Positions 7,553-16,126 of a stretch of DNA of 64,000 nucleotides are shown piece by piece. Location of the stretch: contig JAQGJK010000013.1 of the NCBI GenBank assembly GCA_028290665.1, positions 1-64,000 of the forward strand, in the 5' to 3' direction. A model generated the notes under the pieces. It was not told where the DNA came from and made no database searches. It was given only the letters and a program-made list of their open reading frames with translations. Both the position numbers and the translations under genes were made by a program. This stretch comes from Devosia sp. (lineage in GTDB: Bacteria; Pseudomonadota; Alphaproteobacteria; Rhizobiales; Devosiaceae). The number at the start of each line of letters is the position of its first letter. Within the stretch, counting starts at the first letter, position 1.

Positions 7553-9838
7553 TCATTGTGATTTGGTGATTGCGGGCCTGGGCTGCAGCGCCAGCGAGAA
7601 ATCCTCGCGTTCGAGCGTCAGGTGTGGCGAGTAGTACGGGTCGTTGGTCAGCGTCCAGCGACTTTGCATATAACCGATTTCCGCATGAAAGCGTTGCAGC
7701 TTCTGCGGATCGTCCTCGGCACCGCGCGAGACGCTTTCGAGGTGGTAGAGTTCGGCAAACGGGGTCCAGACCGTCCGATAACCGGCTTCGGCGACGCGCA
7801 GGCAGAAATCGACATCGTTGAAGGCAACGCTCAGATGTTCGGCATCGAAACCGCCAACCGCCTCGAACACGTCGCGGCGGACGGCGAGGCAGGCCGCCGT
7901 CACCGCCGACAGGTTCTGCACCAGTTTCAACCGCGAGAAATAGCCGCGGTGGCTGCGCGGAAAGTATTTATGCGAGTGGCCGGCGACGCCACCGATGCCG
8001 AGCACGACGCCGGCATGCTGAATGGTGCCGTCGGCATAATAGAGCTTGGCGCCGACGCAGCCGATATCGGGCTGCATCGCCCACCCGACCAGTTCCTCCA
8101 GCCAGCCAGGCGTGATTACTTCGATATCGTTATTGCACAGCACCAGCACGTCGCCCCGGGCATCGGCCGCTGCGAAATTGTTGATGGCCGAGAAATTGAA
8201 CGGCAGGCCGTATGCGAGCACGCGGACGTTTGAGCGCGTTGCCAGTTCGGCAAGATAGGCAAGCGCCGCCGGCTCGTTCGAGCCGTTGTCGATGACGAGG
8301 ATCTCGAAATTGCCGTATGTCGACTTCTCGGTAATCGAGTCGATGCAGCGGCGCAGGATGCCTTCCTGGTCGCGGGTCGGGATGATGATCGAGACCAGCG
8401 GCAGCCGCTTCACTGCGGGGCGAATGCGATAATATGCGGTTTCCGCCGCGCGCTCGACGCTGCCGGCAAAGCCGGTGCGTTGGAGATGGGCGGTGAGCGC
8501 GCGGAGCCCGGCGTCGAACGGCCCGGTCTTTTCGCGCTCGCCCCGCGCCACCGAACCCATGGCCGCTCGCCAGTGATAGAGGATTTTCGGAATGTGAACG
8601 ATGCTGCCGGGGGCAGCGGTTTCAATGACGCGCAGATTGAGGTCGTAGTCTTGGCTGCCATCGAAGGCCGGTTGCCAGCCGCCGAGCCGGTGTACTGTGG
8701 CGGTACGCAGCACGGTCAGGTGATTGAGATAATTCTGCGAGCGGAACAGTTCGCGTGAAAATTCGGGCTTGAAGAACGGATCGTAGCGCCGGCCGGAAAG
8801 GCTGAGCTTGTCCTCGTCGGAATAGATCAACTCGGCATCGGGATGTTCGGCCAGCGTCAGCGCCACTTCGGCAAGGGCATGCGGCGCCAGAGTGTCGTCA
8901 TGGTCGAGCAGTGCGATGAACTCACCGGTGGCGAGGGTGAAGGCAGCGTTCGTCGCAGCGGAAATGCCGCCATTGCTCGGGAGTTGCGTTAGCTTGATCC
9001 GCGGATCACTGGCGGCAAGTTGTCTGAGGGCGACGGCGGTTTCGGGACGCGACCCGTCATCGGCGAGGCAGAGTTCCCAATGCGGGTAGAGTTGGCCGGC
9101 GACGCTGGCGATGGCTGATTCGAGCAATGCGATTGGGGGATTATAGACCGGCATGACCACCGAGATCAGCGGTGGATTGTGCAGCGCCGCCACACTTGCA
9201 GCAATGTCGGCAAGCGCCGCCGGCGTCAAACGCTCGATGGTGGCGATCCAGCGCTGGTAATCACCCTGTGAAGCCCCCGCGGTACCGCCACGGGTTAAGT
9301 CGGCATACAGCGCGCGTGGCCCTCCGGTGCGCAGCAGGCCGATGGCGCGTGGCACGAGCCCCAACAATTGATCGGGGCGCCGCAACAATCGAGTTAGGCC
9401 GGAAGCAAGGCGCTGACCGCGGTATTCATAGCTTGAAATTCGACGAATGCGGACGGCGCCAAGGCGCGGCATCGCATTGCCACCGGGCTGAAATTCGAGC
9501 TTCGACGCGCCTTCAGGCAGCGTCAGCTCGGCGGCCAACATATTCGGACGCTCCGGATCAAAGCCGAGATGGAACGTGCTGATCCGGTGTTCCGGCGTCG
9601 CCGAGACGATCTCGACCAGTGGATGCCGCAGCATTCCAGCGCCCGAGGGCACGGCAACCGAGAGGGCGTAGAGGCCGGGCGCGAGATGCGTCGCCCGAGG
9701 CAATGGGAGATCGTAACGGACGTCGGACACATCAGCTGTCGTCCGCGACACTGCCGGACGTAGTTGGAGACCCGCGAAGGGGCGCAGTGCGGTAGTCGCA
9801 GGTAAAGGGGTCAGCAAAGCACCGCATGCAAGTGACAT
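7553..9838 (-). CDS. Glycosyltransferase with two tandem GT2 domains
   Basis: A 761-residue cytoplasmic protein. Residues 1-190 form an N-terminal domain without recognised catalytic motifs. The first GT2 domain starts near 224 (ISVVMPVYNPP) with ADDGS (259-263) and DHDD (312-315). The second starts near 480 (VSIIIPTRDQEG) with IDNGSN and CNNDIEVI. This layout matches the rhamnan/O-antigen-type double glycosyltransferases such as RfbF- and WbbL-like enzymes that add two linked residues. It is first in a minus-strand pair and divergent from the small membrane protein gene at 9999, so its promoter should lie in 9839-9998. The rml genes at 35-38.5 kb could supply dTDP-L-rhamnose as donor; this is inference. 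Confidence 0.82.
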   Translation of the reverse strand: MSLACGALLTPLPATTALRPFAGLQLRPAVSRTTADVSDVRYDLPLPRATHLAPGLYALSVAVPSGAGMLRHPLVEIVSATPEHRISTFHLGFDPERPNMLAAELTLPEGASKLEFQPGGNAMPRLGAVRIRRISSYEYRGQRLASGLTRLLRRPDQLLGLVPRAIGLLRTGGPRALYADLTRGGTAGASQGDYQRWIATIERLTPAALADIAASVAALHNPPLISVVMPVYNPPIALLESAIASVAGQLYPHWELCLADDGSRPETAVALRQLAASDPRIKLTQLPSNGGISAATNAAFTLATGEFIALLDHDDTLAPHALAEVALTLAEHPDAELIYSDEDKLSLSGRRYDPFFKPEFSRELFRSQNYLNHLTVLRTATVHRLGGWQPAFDGSQDYDLNLRVIETAAPGSIVHIPKILYHWRAAMGSVARGEREKTGPFDAGLRALTAHLQRTGFAGSVERAAETAYYRIRPAVKRLPLVSIIIPTRDQEGILRRCIDSITEKSTYGNFEILVIDNGSNEPAALAYLAELATRSNVRVLAYGLPFNFSAINNFAAADARGDVLVLCNNDIEVITPGWLEELVGWAMQPDIGCVGAKLYYADGTIQHAGVVLGIGGVAGHSHKYFPRSHRGYFSRLKLVQNLSAVTAACLAVRRDVFEAVGGFDAEHLSVAFNDVDFCLRVAEAGYRTVWTPFAELYHLESVSRGAEDDPQKLQRFHAEIGYMQSRWTLTNDPYYSPHLTLEREDFSLALQPRPAITKSQ

Positions 9839-9998
9839 TGTCGGCGGTTGCCGACCAATCCTGTCGTATCGGCCCCGCGTTTTCCACGCAATTGTGGTCG
9901 GCAGACGGCGTCCTGACCGCCGTCAGCGCCTCCATCGACATTTTGCATTCGGACAAATGCGTATTAGGGTTGCTCAATGGCCGTTCAAGGGGACTCAA

Positions 9999-10163
9999 AT
10001 GGGCAACATGAAAACTATCGCACTCGTCATTGCATCGGTGCTGGCACTGGTCGCGCTGCTCGTCCGCTTTGGCATGCTCGAGGTCTTCGCAGGACAGGCC
10101 GTCTGGTTTGCGCTTGCCGCTTTCCTCGTTGTCGCTGTCCCCTACGCGATGGACAGGCGCTGA
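9999..10163 (+). CDS. Small two-helix membrane protein, 54 aa
   Basis: A 54-residue hydrophobic protein starting MGNMKTIALVIASVLALVAL, with two predicted transmembrane segments (about 5-23 and 30-48) and a basic C-terminus (MDRR). An AAGGGG sequence sits about six bases upstream of ATG 9999. A longer in-frame extension upstream is Arg-rich and implausible. It is the only plus-strand gene between two minus-strand glycan genes, and stops one base before the convergent gene at 10165. No family is recognised. It could be a small membrane accessory of the polysaccharide machinery or unrelated. Confidence 0.6.
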   Translation: MGNMKTIALVIASVLALVALLVRFGMLEVFAGQAVWFALAAFLVVAVPYAMDRR

Positions 10164-10164
10164 C

Positions 10165-11064
10165 TCAACCGGCCAGAAATGCGCGGGCGGCCGCGGAAAA
10201 TCGGTCGAGCGCCATGGCATCACACCACTGACCCGGGCGAAGCTGGGCCAGAGCGTCGCGCGGAATGTTCTGCCTGACGCCTGCTGCACCAATGCTGGCA
10301 GCGGCCTCAAGCAGTTCGGCATGATTGGTTGGCGCGGCGAACTGGAGCAGCGCCAGCCAGTGTTTGCGTAGCGCTGGGTCAATGGCAAAGCCATTGATCT
10401 GGCGAACGATTTCGGATTGCCAGTCGGGAATGCTAACATTGGCCGCCGGCGCGGCGAACACCATTTCCCCGTTGACGCCGAGCACGCCGAGCAATTGCCG
10501 TGGCCAATCACCCTCGAACTCGGCGGTGACGACAGTCTTCGCGCCGAATGCACGCTCGAGGTCGGCTTTGATCGCCGACCGATCGATCAGCCGGAGCACC
10601 CTTGGCAGGCGAGAAAATTCCGCGAGGTTCATGCTGCTGCCATAGTGATATTCCGCGCGCGGCGGGTTGAGCAGCAACTGCTTATACCAGGATTTGACCC
10701 AGGCGGCCGGGTCGCGAAACACCACGAAGACCGTCACATCGTAGGCCGCCGTCAGCTCACGAAACCGCTGCAGCGCCTCGGGCGGAAAGTCATAGAGATG
10801 ATTGGTCAGCCCCTCGGTCGAGAACAGCAGCGGCGGGCCGGCGACGTATTTTTCCAGCTGTCTCGCCAGTGGAGCGAGCTTGCCGCCTTTGAGGGCGCTA
10901 ACCAGATATTGCTGCTTGGGGGCATTGGTCTTCGAACTGATATCGGCATAGCGAATGCCATGCTGCAGCAACTGATCGCGATTGTTAAAGCACCACCACT
11001 GGATAGCGCTGGTGGCGGTCTTCGGCAGCCCGACATGGAAAATCAGCCGTTGTCGGTTGGTCAT
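10165..11064 (-). CDS. Sulfotransferase-like P-loop protein
   Basis: A 299-residue protein with an N-terminal nucleotide-binding loop HVGLPKTATSAIQ (residues 10-22), the form seen in distant PAPS-dependent sulfotransferases. A second motif, VFRDPAAWVKSWYKQ, corresponds to the family's 3'-phosphate-binding segment (RxPxxxxxS-like). The start at 11064 overlaps the upstream gene's stop by one base (TGATG), which argues against the ATG four codons earlier. It probably acts on the same substrate as its upstream partner, a GT-A-like protein. It ends one base before the convergent 54-residue gene. Sulfotransferase activity is a family inference; the acceptor is unknown. Confidence 0.68.
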   Translation of the reverse strand: MTNRQRLIFHVGLPKTATSAIQWWCFNNRDQLLQHGIRYADISSKTNAPKQQYLVSALKGGKLAPLARQLEKYVAGPPLLFSTEGLTNHLYDFPPEALQRFRELTAAYDVTVFVVFRDPAAWVKSWYKQLLLNPPRAEYHYGSSMNLAEFSRLPRVLRLIDRSAIKADLERAFGAKTVVTAEFEGDWPRQLLGVLGVNGEMVFAAPAANVSIPDWQSEIVRQINGFAIDPALRKHWLALLQFAAPTNHAELLEAAASIGAAGVRQNIPRDALAQLRPGQWCDAMALDRFSAAARAFLAG

Positions 11065-11987
11065 CACCGCCGCCACTGCGGATTGAGAAAGGTCGGCAGC
11101 GCTGCACGACCCCAGTCGTGCCGTTCAAGCTCGGCGACGCTTGCGAGGATTGCCTGGTTGAGTAGCGCGACACTGTCGGCCGCGGATGGCGCAAATTCGC
11201 CCACCGTCAGGGTGCGGTCTGCCGCAAACAACCCTGGGTGCCTGGGAATATGGCCACTGGTCAGGTGAAAGCCAAGCACCCGGCTGAGGCTGGGCAGCGC
11301 ATCGATGAAGCAGTTGAGGGCCGGGCTGAGCTCTTCCATATCTTCGCCACTGCGCTCGGCGGCCAGCGCAAACGCAATCTGATCGGTAAATCCGGTCCAC
11401 CGCGCTCCGGGCGAGAGTGCAAGCAGGTCGCTAGCAGCCTGTAGCCAATTTTCGCCAAAGCGCGGCAAATCATTGGCATGCACGGCGATGAAGCCACCAT
11501 TCGGGTTGTTGACGACGGTTTCATTCAGGCCGCGGCGCTTCGGGAATGTCGACAGCGTCGTGCGCCGGAAGACCGGCTCGTTGAGTTGTCCGGCGATGTC
11601 CTCGAGCGCGGCAAGCTGTGGGTTGGAGTTATAATTTCGAACGGCCCGCACCCGCGTCGAGCGCAGATAATCGGAGAAATCCCCGACGAAGAACACATCG
11701 GCATCGGTGACAATGAGGTAATCGGTTTTTGGCGCCTGTAGAAACGGGATGATCTTGTTGCAATGCGGCGAGGCGGTGAACAAGGTTTCAAACTCGACGA
11801 CCGCAATGCCTTGGTTGGATACCCAGTTTTTCACCGCCGGATCAGCCGCAGCCGCGAGATATACGACCGGTCGGTAGTGCACGGCCGGGAGATAGCGCCG
11901 CACGCAGGTCAGCCAAAGCACCAGTTCGGCGTAAAACCGGGGCTGCGCATCGATGACACAGCTGATGGTGAAGCGTTGCGCTGGCAT
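11064..11987 (-). CDS. GT-A-like putative glycosyltransferase
   Basis: A 307-residue protein whose fold signals resemble a nucleotide-sugar GT-A enzyme: alternating hydrophobic strands, then KTDYLIVTDADVFF with a DxD-like DAD at 95-97, and a later conserved NPNGGFIAVH and GFTDQIAF segment similar to DUF/GT8-like glycosyltransferases. No better family assignment is possible by eye. It is translationally coupled to the sulfotransferase-like gene (TGATG at 11064-11066) and divergent from another sulfotransferase-like gene 77 bp away. A role in making or decorating the exported glycan is inferred from context. Confidence 0.6.
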   Translation of the reverse strand: MPAQRFTISCVIDAQPRFYAELVLWLTCVRRYLPAVHYRPVVYLAAAADPAVKNWVSNQGIAVVEFETLFTASPHCNKIIPFLQAPKTDYLIVTDADVFFVGDFSDYLRSTRVRAVRNYNSNPQLAALEDIAGQLNEPVFRRTTLSTFPKRRGLNETVVNNPNGGFIAVHANDLPRFGENWLQAASDLLALSPGARWTGFTDQIAFALAAERSGEDMEELSPALNCFIDALPSLSRVLGFHLTSGHIPRHPGLFAADRTLTVGEFAPSAADSVALLNQAILASVAELERHDWGRAALPTFLNPQWRR

Positions 11988-12064
11988 CGGCGATCAGTGG
12001 CAAAAACCGCGCCGATACGCAATTGTACGGATACTATTTCGTCTGGCGAGGACCGTTCAAAGTC

Positions 12065-12637
12065 ATGGCGTCACTGCTGGTACGCTCCGCCAGTCGCCCG
12101 AAGGTGTTCGGCATCGGCTTTCATAAAACCGGCACCAGTTCGCTGGGCGAAGCGCTGACGCGGCTGGGCTATCGGGTCGCCGGTCCGTTCGGCGCTCATG
12201 ATCCTGACATCGCGAACTCGGCCCTGCCGCAGGCGCTGGCATTGGCCGAGCGGCGGGACGCTTTCCAGGATAACCCGTGGCCAATGCTGTTCCGGGAGAT
12301 GGATGCGGCGTTTCCCGGGTCTAGATTCGTGCTGACGATACGACCGGAGGCAGCCTGGCTCAGCAGCATGCTCGCTTATTTCGGCACCCGCTCAACACCG
12401 ATGCGGGACTGGATTTATGGCGTCGGCTCGCCGGTCGGCAATGAGGCGGTTTACCTCGAGCGCTATCAGCGTCACGAGCGCGAGGTGCGGAGCTATTTTG
12501 CCAACCGTCCGGCGGATATGCTGGTGCTCCGACTTACCGAAGGCGAGGGGTGGCGGGAGCTGTGCGGTTTTCTTGAGCTTCCCGCGCCGGAACTGCCGTT
12601 CCCGCACAGCAACCCGGCGGGGGAACGACAACGATAA
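12065..12637 (+). CDS. Sulfotransferase family protein
   Basis: A 190-residue protein with P-loop GFHKTGTSSLGEALTRLGY near the N-terminus and a short following domain (VLTIRPEAAWLSSM) as in the compact bacterial sulfotransferase_4-type family. I chose ATG 12065, with GAGGA about 12 bases upstream, because the upstream ATG at 12023 adds 14 residues lacking similarity. It is one of three sulfotransferase-like genes in the first 13 kb. Family members transfer sulfate from PAPS or are of unknown activity. Possible role: glycan sulfation. Confidence 0.7.
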   Translation: MASLLVRSASRPKVFGIGFHKTGTSSLGEALTRLGYRVAGPFGAHDPDIANSALPQALALAERRDAFQDNPWPMLFREMDAAFPGSRFVLTIRPEAAWLSSMLAYFGTRSTPMRDWIYGVGSPVGNEAVYLERYQRHEREVRSYFANRPADMLVLRLTEGEGWRELCGFLELPAPELPFPHSNPAGERQR

Positions 12638-12719
12638 TTTCTGCGGACAGCGTTTGGAAACGGCTTCCGCTACGGCGTTATCGTGCTATCGGCAGGGAGT
12701 ACGAGTTGCGAGGAAATCC

Positions 12720-13103
12720 ATGGTCACGCTGTTTTTACTCGGTCTCGGCCGTGTCGTGCTCGGCGCGGCGTTCATCGTCTTCGGCGTGCGCAACTTCGCC
12801 AATCTCGATCGCCTGACCGGCGTCATGGAAAAGAAGGGCCTGCTGCCGCAGCCGCGCATCTGGATGATGGTCGGCATCGGCATCCAGATCGTTGGCGGCC
12901 TGCTGGTGGCGGTCAATTTCCTCGCTTGGCTCGGGGCGCTGGCGCTGATCGGCTTCCTGCTGTTCGCGGCATACCTGTTCCACGCCTTCTGGGAGTTCCC
13001 GGCCGGCGAGCGGACGCCGCACATCAACGCCTGGATCATGAACAGCGGCCTCAGCGGCGCCTTCCTGATGGTCTTCGCACTGTACCCGCCGTTCTTTTTC
13101 TAG
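12720..13103 (+). CDS. DoxX-like inner-membrane protein
   Basis: A 127-residue protein with four predicted transmembrane helices. It has the DoxX family pattern: GLGRVVLGAAFIVFGVRNFANL at the start, a polar loop, then a long hydrophobic stretch and HAFWEF. ATG 12720 has GAGGAA eight bases upstream. DoxX proteins are quinone-pool or redox-associated membrane proteins of poorly defined role. It stops directly against the convergent NYN-domain gene, whose stop codon begins at the next base (13104), so no room is left for an intergenic terminator. Confidence 0.8.
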   Translation: MVTLFLLGLGRVVLGAAFIVFGVRNFANLDRLTGVMEKKGLLPQPRIWMMVGIGIQIVGGLLVAVNFLAWLGALALIGFLLFAAYLFHAFWEFPAGERTPHINAWIMNSGLSGAFLMVFALYPPFFF

Positions 13104-13871
13104 TCAGGATGCCGCGCGAAGGCCGAGGATCTTCACCTTGAGCGCGGCTCCGGCACCGACGCGTTCGACGACCCCGTAGGCTACGAGATTGTTCAGAAGC
13201 TTGCGCGGGCCGCCGATGCGGGCCGCGAGCGCAGGATCGGCGGAACGCAGGGCGAGCCCGATATTGCCTGGAATTATCAGGCCGCCGGAGCCGGCCGGAA
13301 GTGCGTGCAGTACCTTCAGTAGCGTCGCGCGTTCTCGGGCGGATAAGGGCGGCGGCGACTTCAGTGTTGGCGCGACCAACACGGGCACCGTTTTAGCTAC
13401 GGGCGGCTTCGCGACAAGCAATGGCGTAGCCACTGGCTGCACTAAGGGCGGCTCGATCACGTTGAACTGCGAACAGGCAGACCGGAACGCTTCACTGGTG
13501 TTGCCGCGGCCGAAGCCGAACACTTCGAGACCGCCGCGTCGCAGGCGGAGAGCAAGCGGGGTGAAGTCCCGGTCGCTGCTGACCAGCGCGATCGCCTCGA
13601 CACCGGCGTTGCGTGCCAGATCGAGCGCCGCGATGGTCAGGGCGATATCGGCCGAGTTCTTGCCCTTGCCGAGGCAGGGCTGCAGCAGCAATTCGATGCC
13701 GTGACGGCGCGACACTTCGACCCAACGGGCCAAGGCGACATTGGCAAAATCGCCCACCGCCAGCCCATGCACCACCCGCCCCCGGTCCCTCAGCCGCTCC
13801 AAAACCACCGACACGCAGCCGGCCACGGTATTCTCGGCGTCAAACAGCACGGCGATGCGCAGCATTGGCAT
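13104..13871 (-). CDS. NYN-domain putative RNase with C-terminal OST-HTH-like domain
   Basis: A 255-residue protein. Residues 1-145 form a NYN (LabA/DUF88) PIN-like nuclease domain with the expected acidic residues: D11 (LFDAEN), D75 (NSADIAL) and D100/D102 (SSDRDF). A Pro/Val-rich linker of about 30 residues follows, then about 75 residues (from LSARERATLLKVL) that resemble an OST-HTH/LOTUS winged helix with RKLLNNLVAYGVVE. Proteins with this layout are thought to cut or regulate structured RNA. It is single-gene on its strand; 75 bp separates it from the TetR gene upstream. Nuclease activity is inferred from the conserved aspartates. Confidence 0.75.
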   Translation of the reverse strand: MPMLRIAVLFDAENTVAGCVSVVLERLRDRGRVVHGLAVGDFANVALARWVEVSRRHGIELLLQPCLGKGKNSADIALTIAALDLARNAGVEAIALVSSDRDFTPLALRLRRGGLEVFGFGRGNTSEAFRSACSQFNVIEPPLVQPVATPLLVAKPPVAKTVPVLVAPTLKSPPPLSARERATLLKVLHALPAGSGGLIIPGNIGLALRSADPALAARIGGPRKLLNNLVAYGVVERVGAGAALKVKILGLRAAS

Positions 13872-13946
13872 GACGGACTCCCGACAGCCACGCTACCGCC
13901 CAGCGATGAAAGCAAGCCGCTGCAGACGCCTAAAACTTTAGCGATT

Positions 13947-14642
13947 CTAACGGGCCTTCGGTCGCAGGCCATCCATGAACAGGTGCTCGAGATACCGCGC
14001 GGCGTCCTCGAAACGGCCCTCTCCACCTCTTTCGGGCCCGAGGACGGCGCGGACCTGGACGTCGAAATCTGCGTAATGCTGGGTCGTCGCCCAGATCGAG
14101 AAGATCAAATGGTAGGGGTCGGTGCGGTTGAGCCTCCCCTCGTCCATCCAGCGCAGCAGCACGCCGGCCTTGTCGTCGACCAGCGCTTTCAACTCGCCTT
14201 CGAGCACGTCGATGGCATGCGGCGCGCCCTGCAGCATCTCGTTGGCGAACAGCCGGCTTTCGCGCGGGAAATCGCGGGCCATCTCCAATTTTTTTCGGAT
14301 ATAGGAGCGCAATTCGGAGATCGGGTCGCCGGCGGCGTTCAATTCGTGGAGCGGCGCCAGCCAGGTGGTCAGCAGCCGGGCGAGCAGTTGCTTGTGGATG
14401 TCCTCCTTGCGGGCAAAATAATACAGCAGATTGGGTTTGCTCATTCCAGCTGCTTCGGCGATCTGGTCGATGGTGGCGCCGCGAAAACCATGCTGGGCGA
14501 AGACGTCGAGCGCCGCGGCGAGGATCACCTCCTGCTTTTCACGCTGGATGCGGGTTTCTGCGCGCGGGCGGGCAGCGTCTGCGGCCCTGAGCTTTCCGAT
14601 CTCGTTCACGAACGGCCTCTCCCCCGCTGGCACGCCGCGCAT
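13947..14642 (-). CDS. rutR: TetR-family regulator, RutR-like (pyrimidine catabolism)
   Basis: A 231-residue TetR-family repressor. The DNA-binding helix-turn-helix spans about residues 35-80 (ILAAALDVFAQHGFRGATIDQIAEAAGMS, followed by YYFARKEDI). The C-terminal domain (ESRLFANEMLQGAPH and WATTQHYADFDVQ) matches the YcdC/RutR ligand-binding domain, which in E. coli senses uracil and thymine. It is divergent from the beta-alanine aminotransferase gene and the reductive pyrimidine pathway. A RutR-like palindrome at 14679-14694 lies between them. A GTG at 14609 is an alternative start that would trim 11 residues. The role as regulator of this operon is inference from family and context. Confidence 0.82.
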   Translation of the reverse strand: MRGVPAGERPFVNEIGKLRAADAARPRAETRIQREKQEVILAAALDVFAQHGFRGATIDQIAEAAGMSKPNLLYYFARKEDIHKQLLARLLTTWLAPLHELNAAGDPISELRSYIRKKLEMARDFPRESRLFANEMLQGAPHAIDVLEGELKALVDDKAGVLLRWMDEGRLNRTDPYHLIFSIWATTQHYADFDVQVRAVLGPERGGEGRFEDAARYLEHLFMDGLRPKAR

Positions 14643-14678
14643 TTTCCAGCTTGATCGGCAGGGCAGGAATGCTAACGT

Positions 14679-14694
14679 TTTTCCAACTGGTCAA
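14679..14694. promoter_or_regulatory. Putative RutR operator
   Basis: TTTTCCAACTGGTCAA matches the E. coli RutR consensus TTGACCAnnTGGTCAA at 12 of 14 specified bases, with a perfect right half. It lies in the 126-bp divergent region between the RutR-like gene and the aminotransferase gene. A 7-bp inverted repeat, GCTAACG at 14671-14677 and CGTTAGC at 14701-14707, brackets it, roughly concentric. Binding here could control both divergent transcripts. Confidence 0.55.
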
Positions 14695-14768
14695 ATTTCC
14701 CGTTAGCGTGACGGGCCGTCAAGGGACAAAATCCCGACGGATGCTTTTCAGAAATCCGAGGGCGGCTC

Positions 14769-16097
14769 TTGTCAACCAATCTTCCTGTCACGCCGAACGA
14801 CCTCAGCGCGTTCTGGATGCCGTTCACTTCGAACCGGCAGTTCAAGAAGGCGCCGCGCATGTTCGTGGCCGCCAAGGACATGCACTACACCACCACCGAT
14901 GGCCGGCAGGTGCTCGATGGCACCTCGGGCCTCTGGTGCTGCAATGCCGGCCATTGCCGCCCCAAAATCGTCGAGGCGATCCAGCAACAGGCGGCCGAAC
15001 TCGACTATGCACCAGCGTTCCAGATGGGCCACCCCAAGGCCTTCGAACTCGCCAACCGGCTGGTCGACATCGCGCCGGCGGGGCTCAACCACGTGCTGTT
15101 CACCAATTCAGGTTCCGAGTCGGTCGAGACGGCGCTGAAAGTGGCGCTGGCCTATCACCGGGTCAAAGGCGAAGGCTCGCGCACCCGGCTGATCGGCCGC
15201 GAACGCGGTTATCACGGCGTCAATTTCGGCGGCATTTCGGTCGGCGGCATCGTCACCAACCGCAAGATGTTCGGCACGCTTTTGGCCGGTGTCGATCACA
15301 TGCCGCACACCCATAACCTCGCGAAAAACGCCTACAGCAAGGGCGTGCCCGAGTACGGCACCGAACTCGCCGACGAACTCGAGCGGATCGTGACGCTGCA
15401 CGATGCCTCGACCATCGCGGCGGTGATCGTCGAGCCGGTAGCCGGGTCCACCGGCGTGCTGATACCACCGCAGGGCTATCTGCAGCGCCTCCGCGACATC
15501 ACCAAAAAGCACGGCATCCTGCTGATTTTCGACGAGGTCATCACCGGCTTCGGGCGGCTCGGCACGCCGTTCGCCTCGGATTATTTCGGGGTGACGCCGG
15601 ACATGATCGTCTGCGCCAAGGGGCTGACCAATGGCGTCATCCCGATGGGGGCGGTACTGGTCACCTCCGACATCCACGACGCGTTCATGCAGGGGCCGGA
15701 ACACGTCATCGAGTTCTTCCACGGCTATACCTATTCGGGCAATCCGATCGCCTCGGCAGCGGGTCTCGCGACACTCGAAACCTACCGTGAGGAAGGCCTG
15801 TTGACGCGCGGGGCCGAGATGGCGCCGTATTTCGAAGCGGCGCTGCATTCGCTCAAGGGCGAGCGGCATGTCATCGATATCCGCAATATCGGGCTGGTCG
15901 GGGCTATCGAGCTCGAACCGATCGCCGGCGCTCCGACCAAGCGGGCCTTTGCCGCGTTCGTCAAGGCGTTCGAGACCGGGCTCCTGATCCGCACCACTGG
16001 CGACATCATTGCGCTCAGCCCGCCGCTAATTATCGAAAAACACCAGATCGACACCATCGTCGACACATTACGGAGCATCCTCAAGGCCCTCGACTAG
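14769..16097 (+). CDS. Omega-amino acid (beta-alanine)-pyruvate aminotransferase
   Basis: A 442-residue class III PLP aminotransferase. The PLP lysine is in VCAKGLTNG, and the [11 protein letters not shown] motif carries the cofactor-contacting aspartate. The N-terminus ([20 protein letters not shown]) is typical of omega-amino acid-pyruvate aminotransferases. It converts beta-alanine and pyruvate to malonate semialdehyde and alanine, the penultimate step of uracil degradation, and may use beta-aminoisobutyrate from thymine. The start is TTG at 14769 with GAGGG upstream; the next in-frame ATG would remove conserved residues. It is the first gene of the pyrimidine operon, 29 bp before the semialdehyde dehydrogenase. 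Confidence 0.88.
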   Translation: MSTNLPVTPNDLSAFWMPFTSNRQFKKAPRMFVAAKDMHYTTTDGRQVLDGTSGLWCCNAGHCRPKIVEAIQQQAAELDYAPAFQMGHPKAFELANRLVDIAPAGLNHVLFTNSGSESVETALKVALAYHRVKGEGSRTRLIGRERGYHGVNFGGISVGGIVTNRKMFGTLLAGVDHMPHTHNLAKNAYSKGVPEYGTELADELERIVTLHDASTIAAVIVEPVAGSTGVLIPPQGYLQRLRDITKKHGILLIFDEVITGFGRLGTPFASDYFGVTPDMIVCAKGLTNGVIPMGAVLVTSDIHDAFMQGPEHVIEFFHGYTYSGNPIASAAGLATLETYREEGLLTRGAEMAPYFEAALHSLKGERHVIDIRNIGLVGAIELEPIAGAPTKRAFAAFVKAFETGLLIRTTGDIIALSPPLIIEKHQIDTIVDTLRSILKALD

Positions 16098-16126
16098 GCT
16101 TTCGGGGACCTTCGAGAGGCAGAGAC

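Noticed and set aside
12622-12655. GGAAC...CGTT upstream of the DoxX-like gene
   Set aside because: The spacing between the elements is 24 bp, too long for EcfG-type promoters, and GGAAC lies in the preceding coding sequence.
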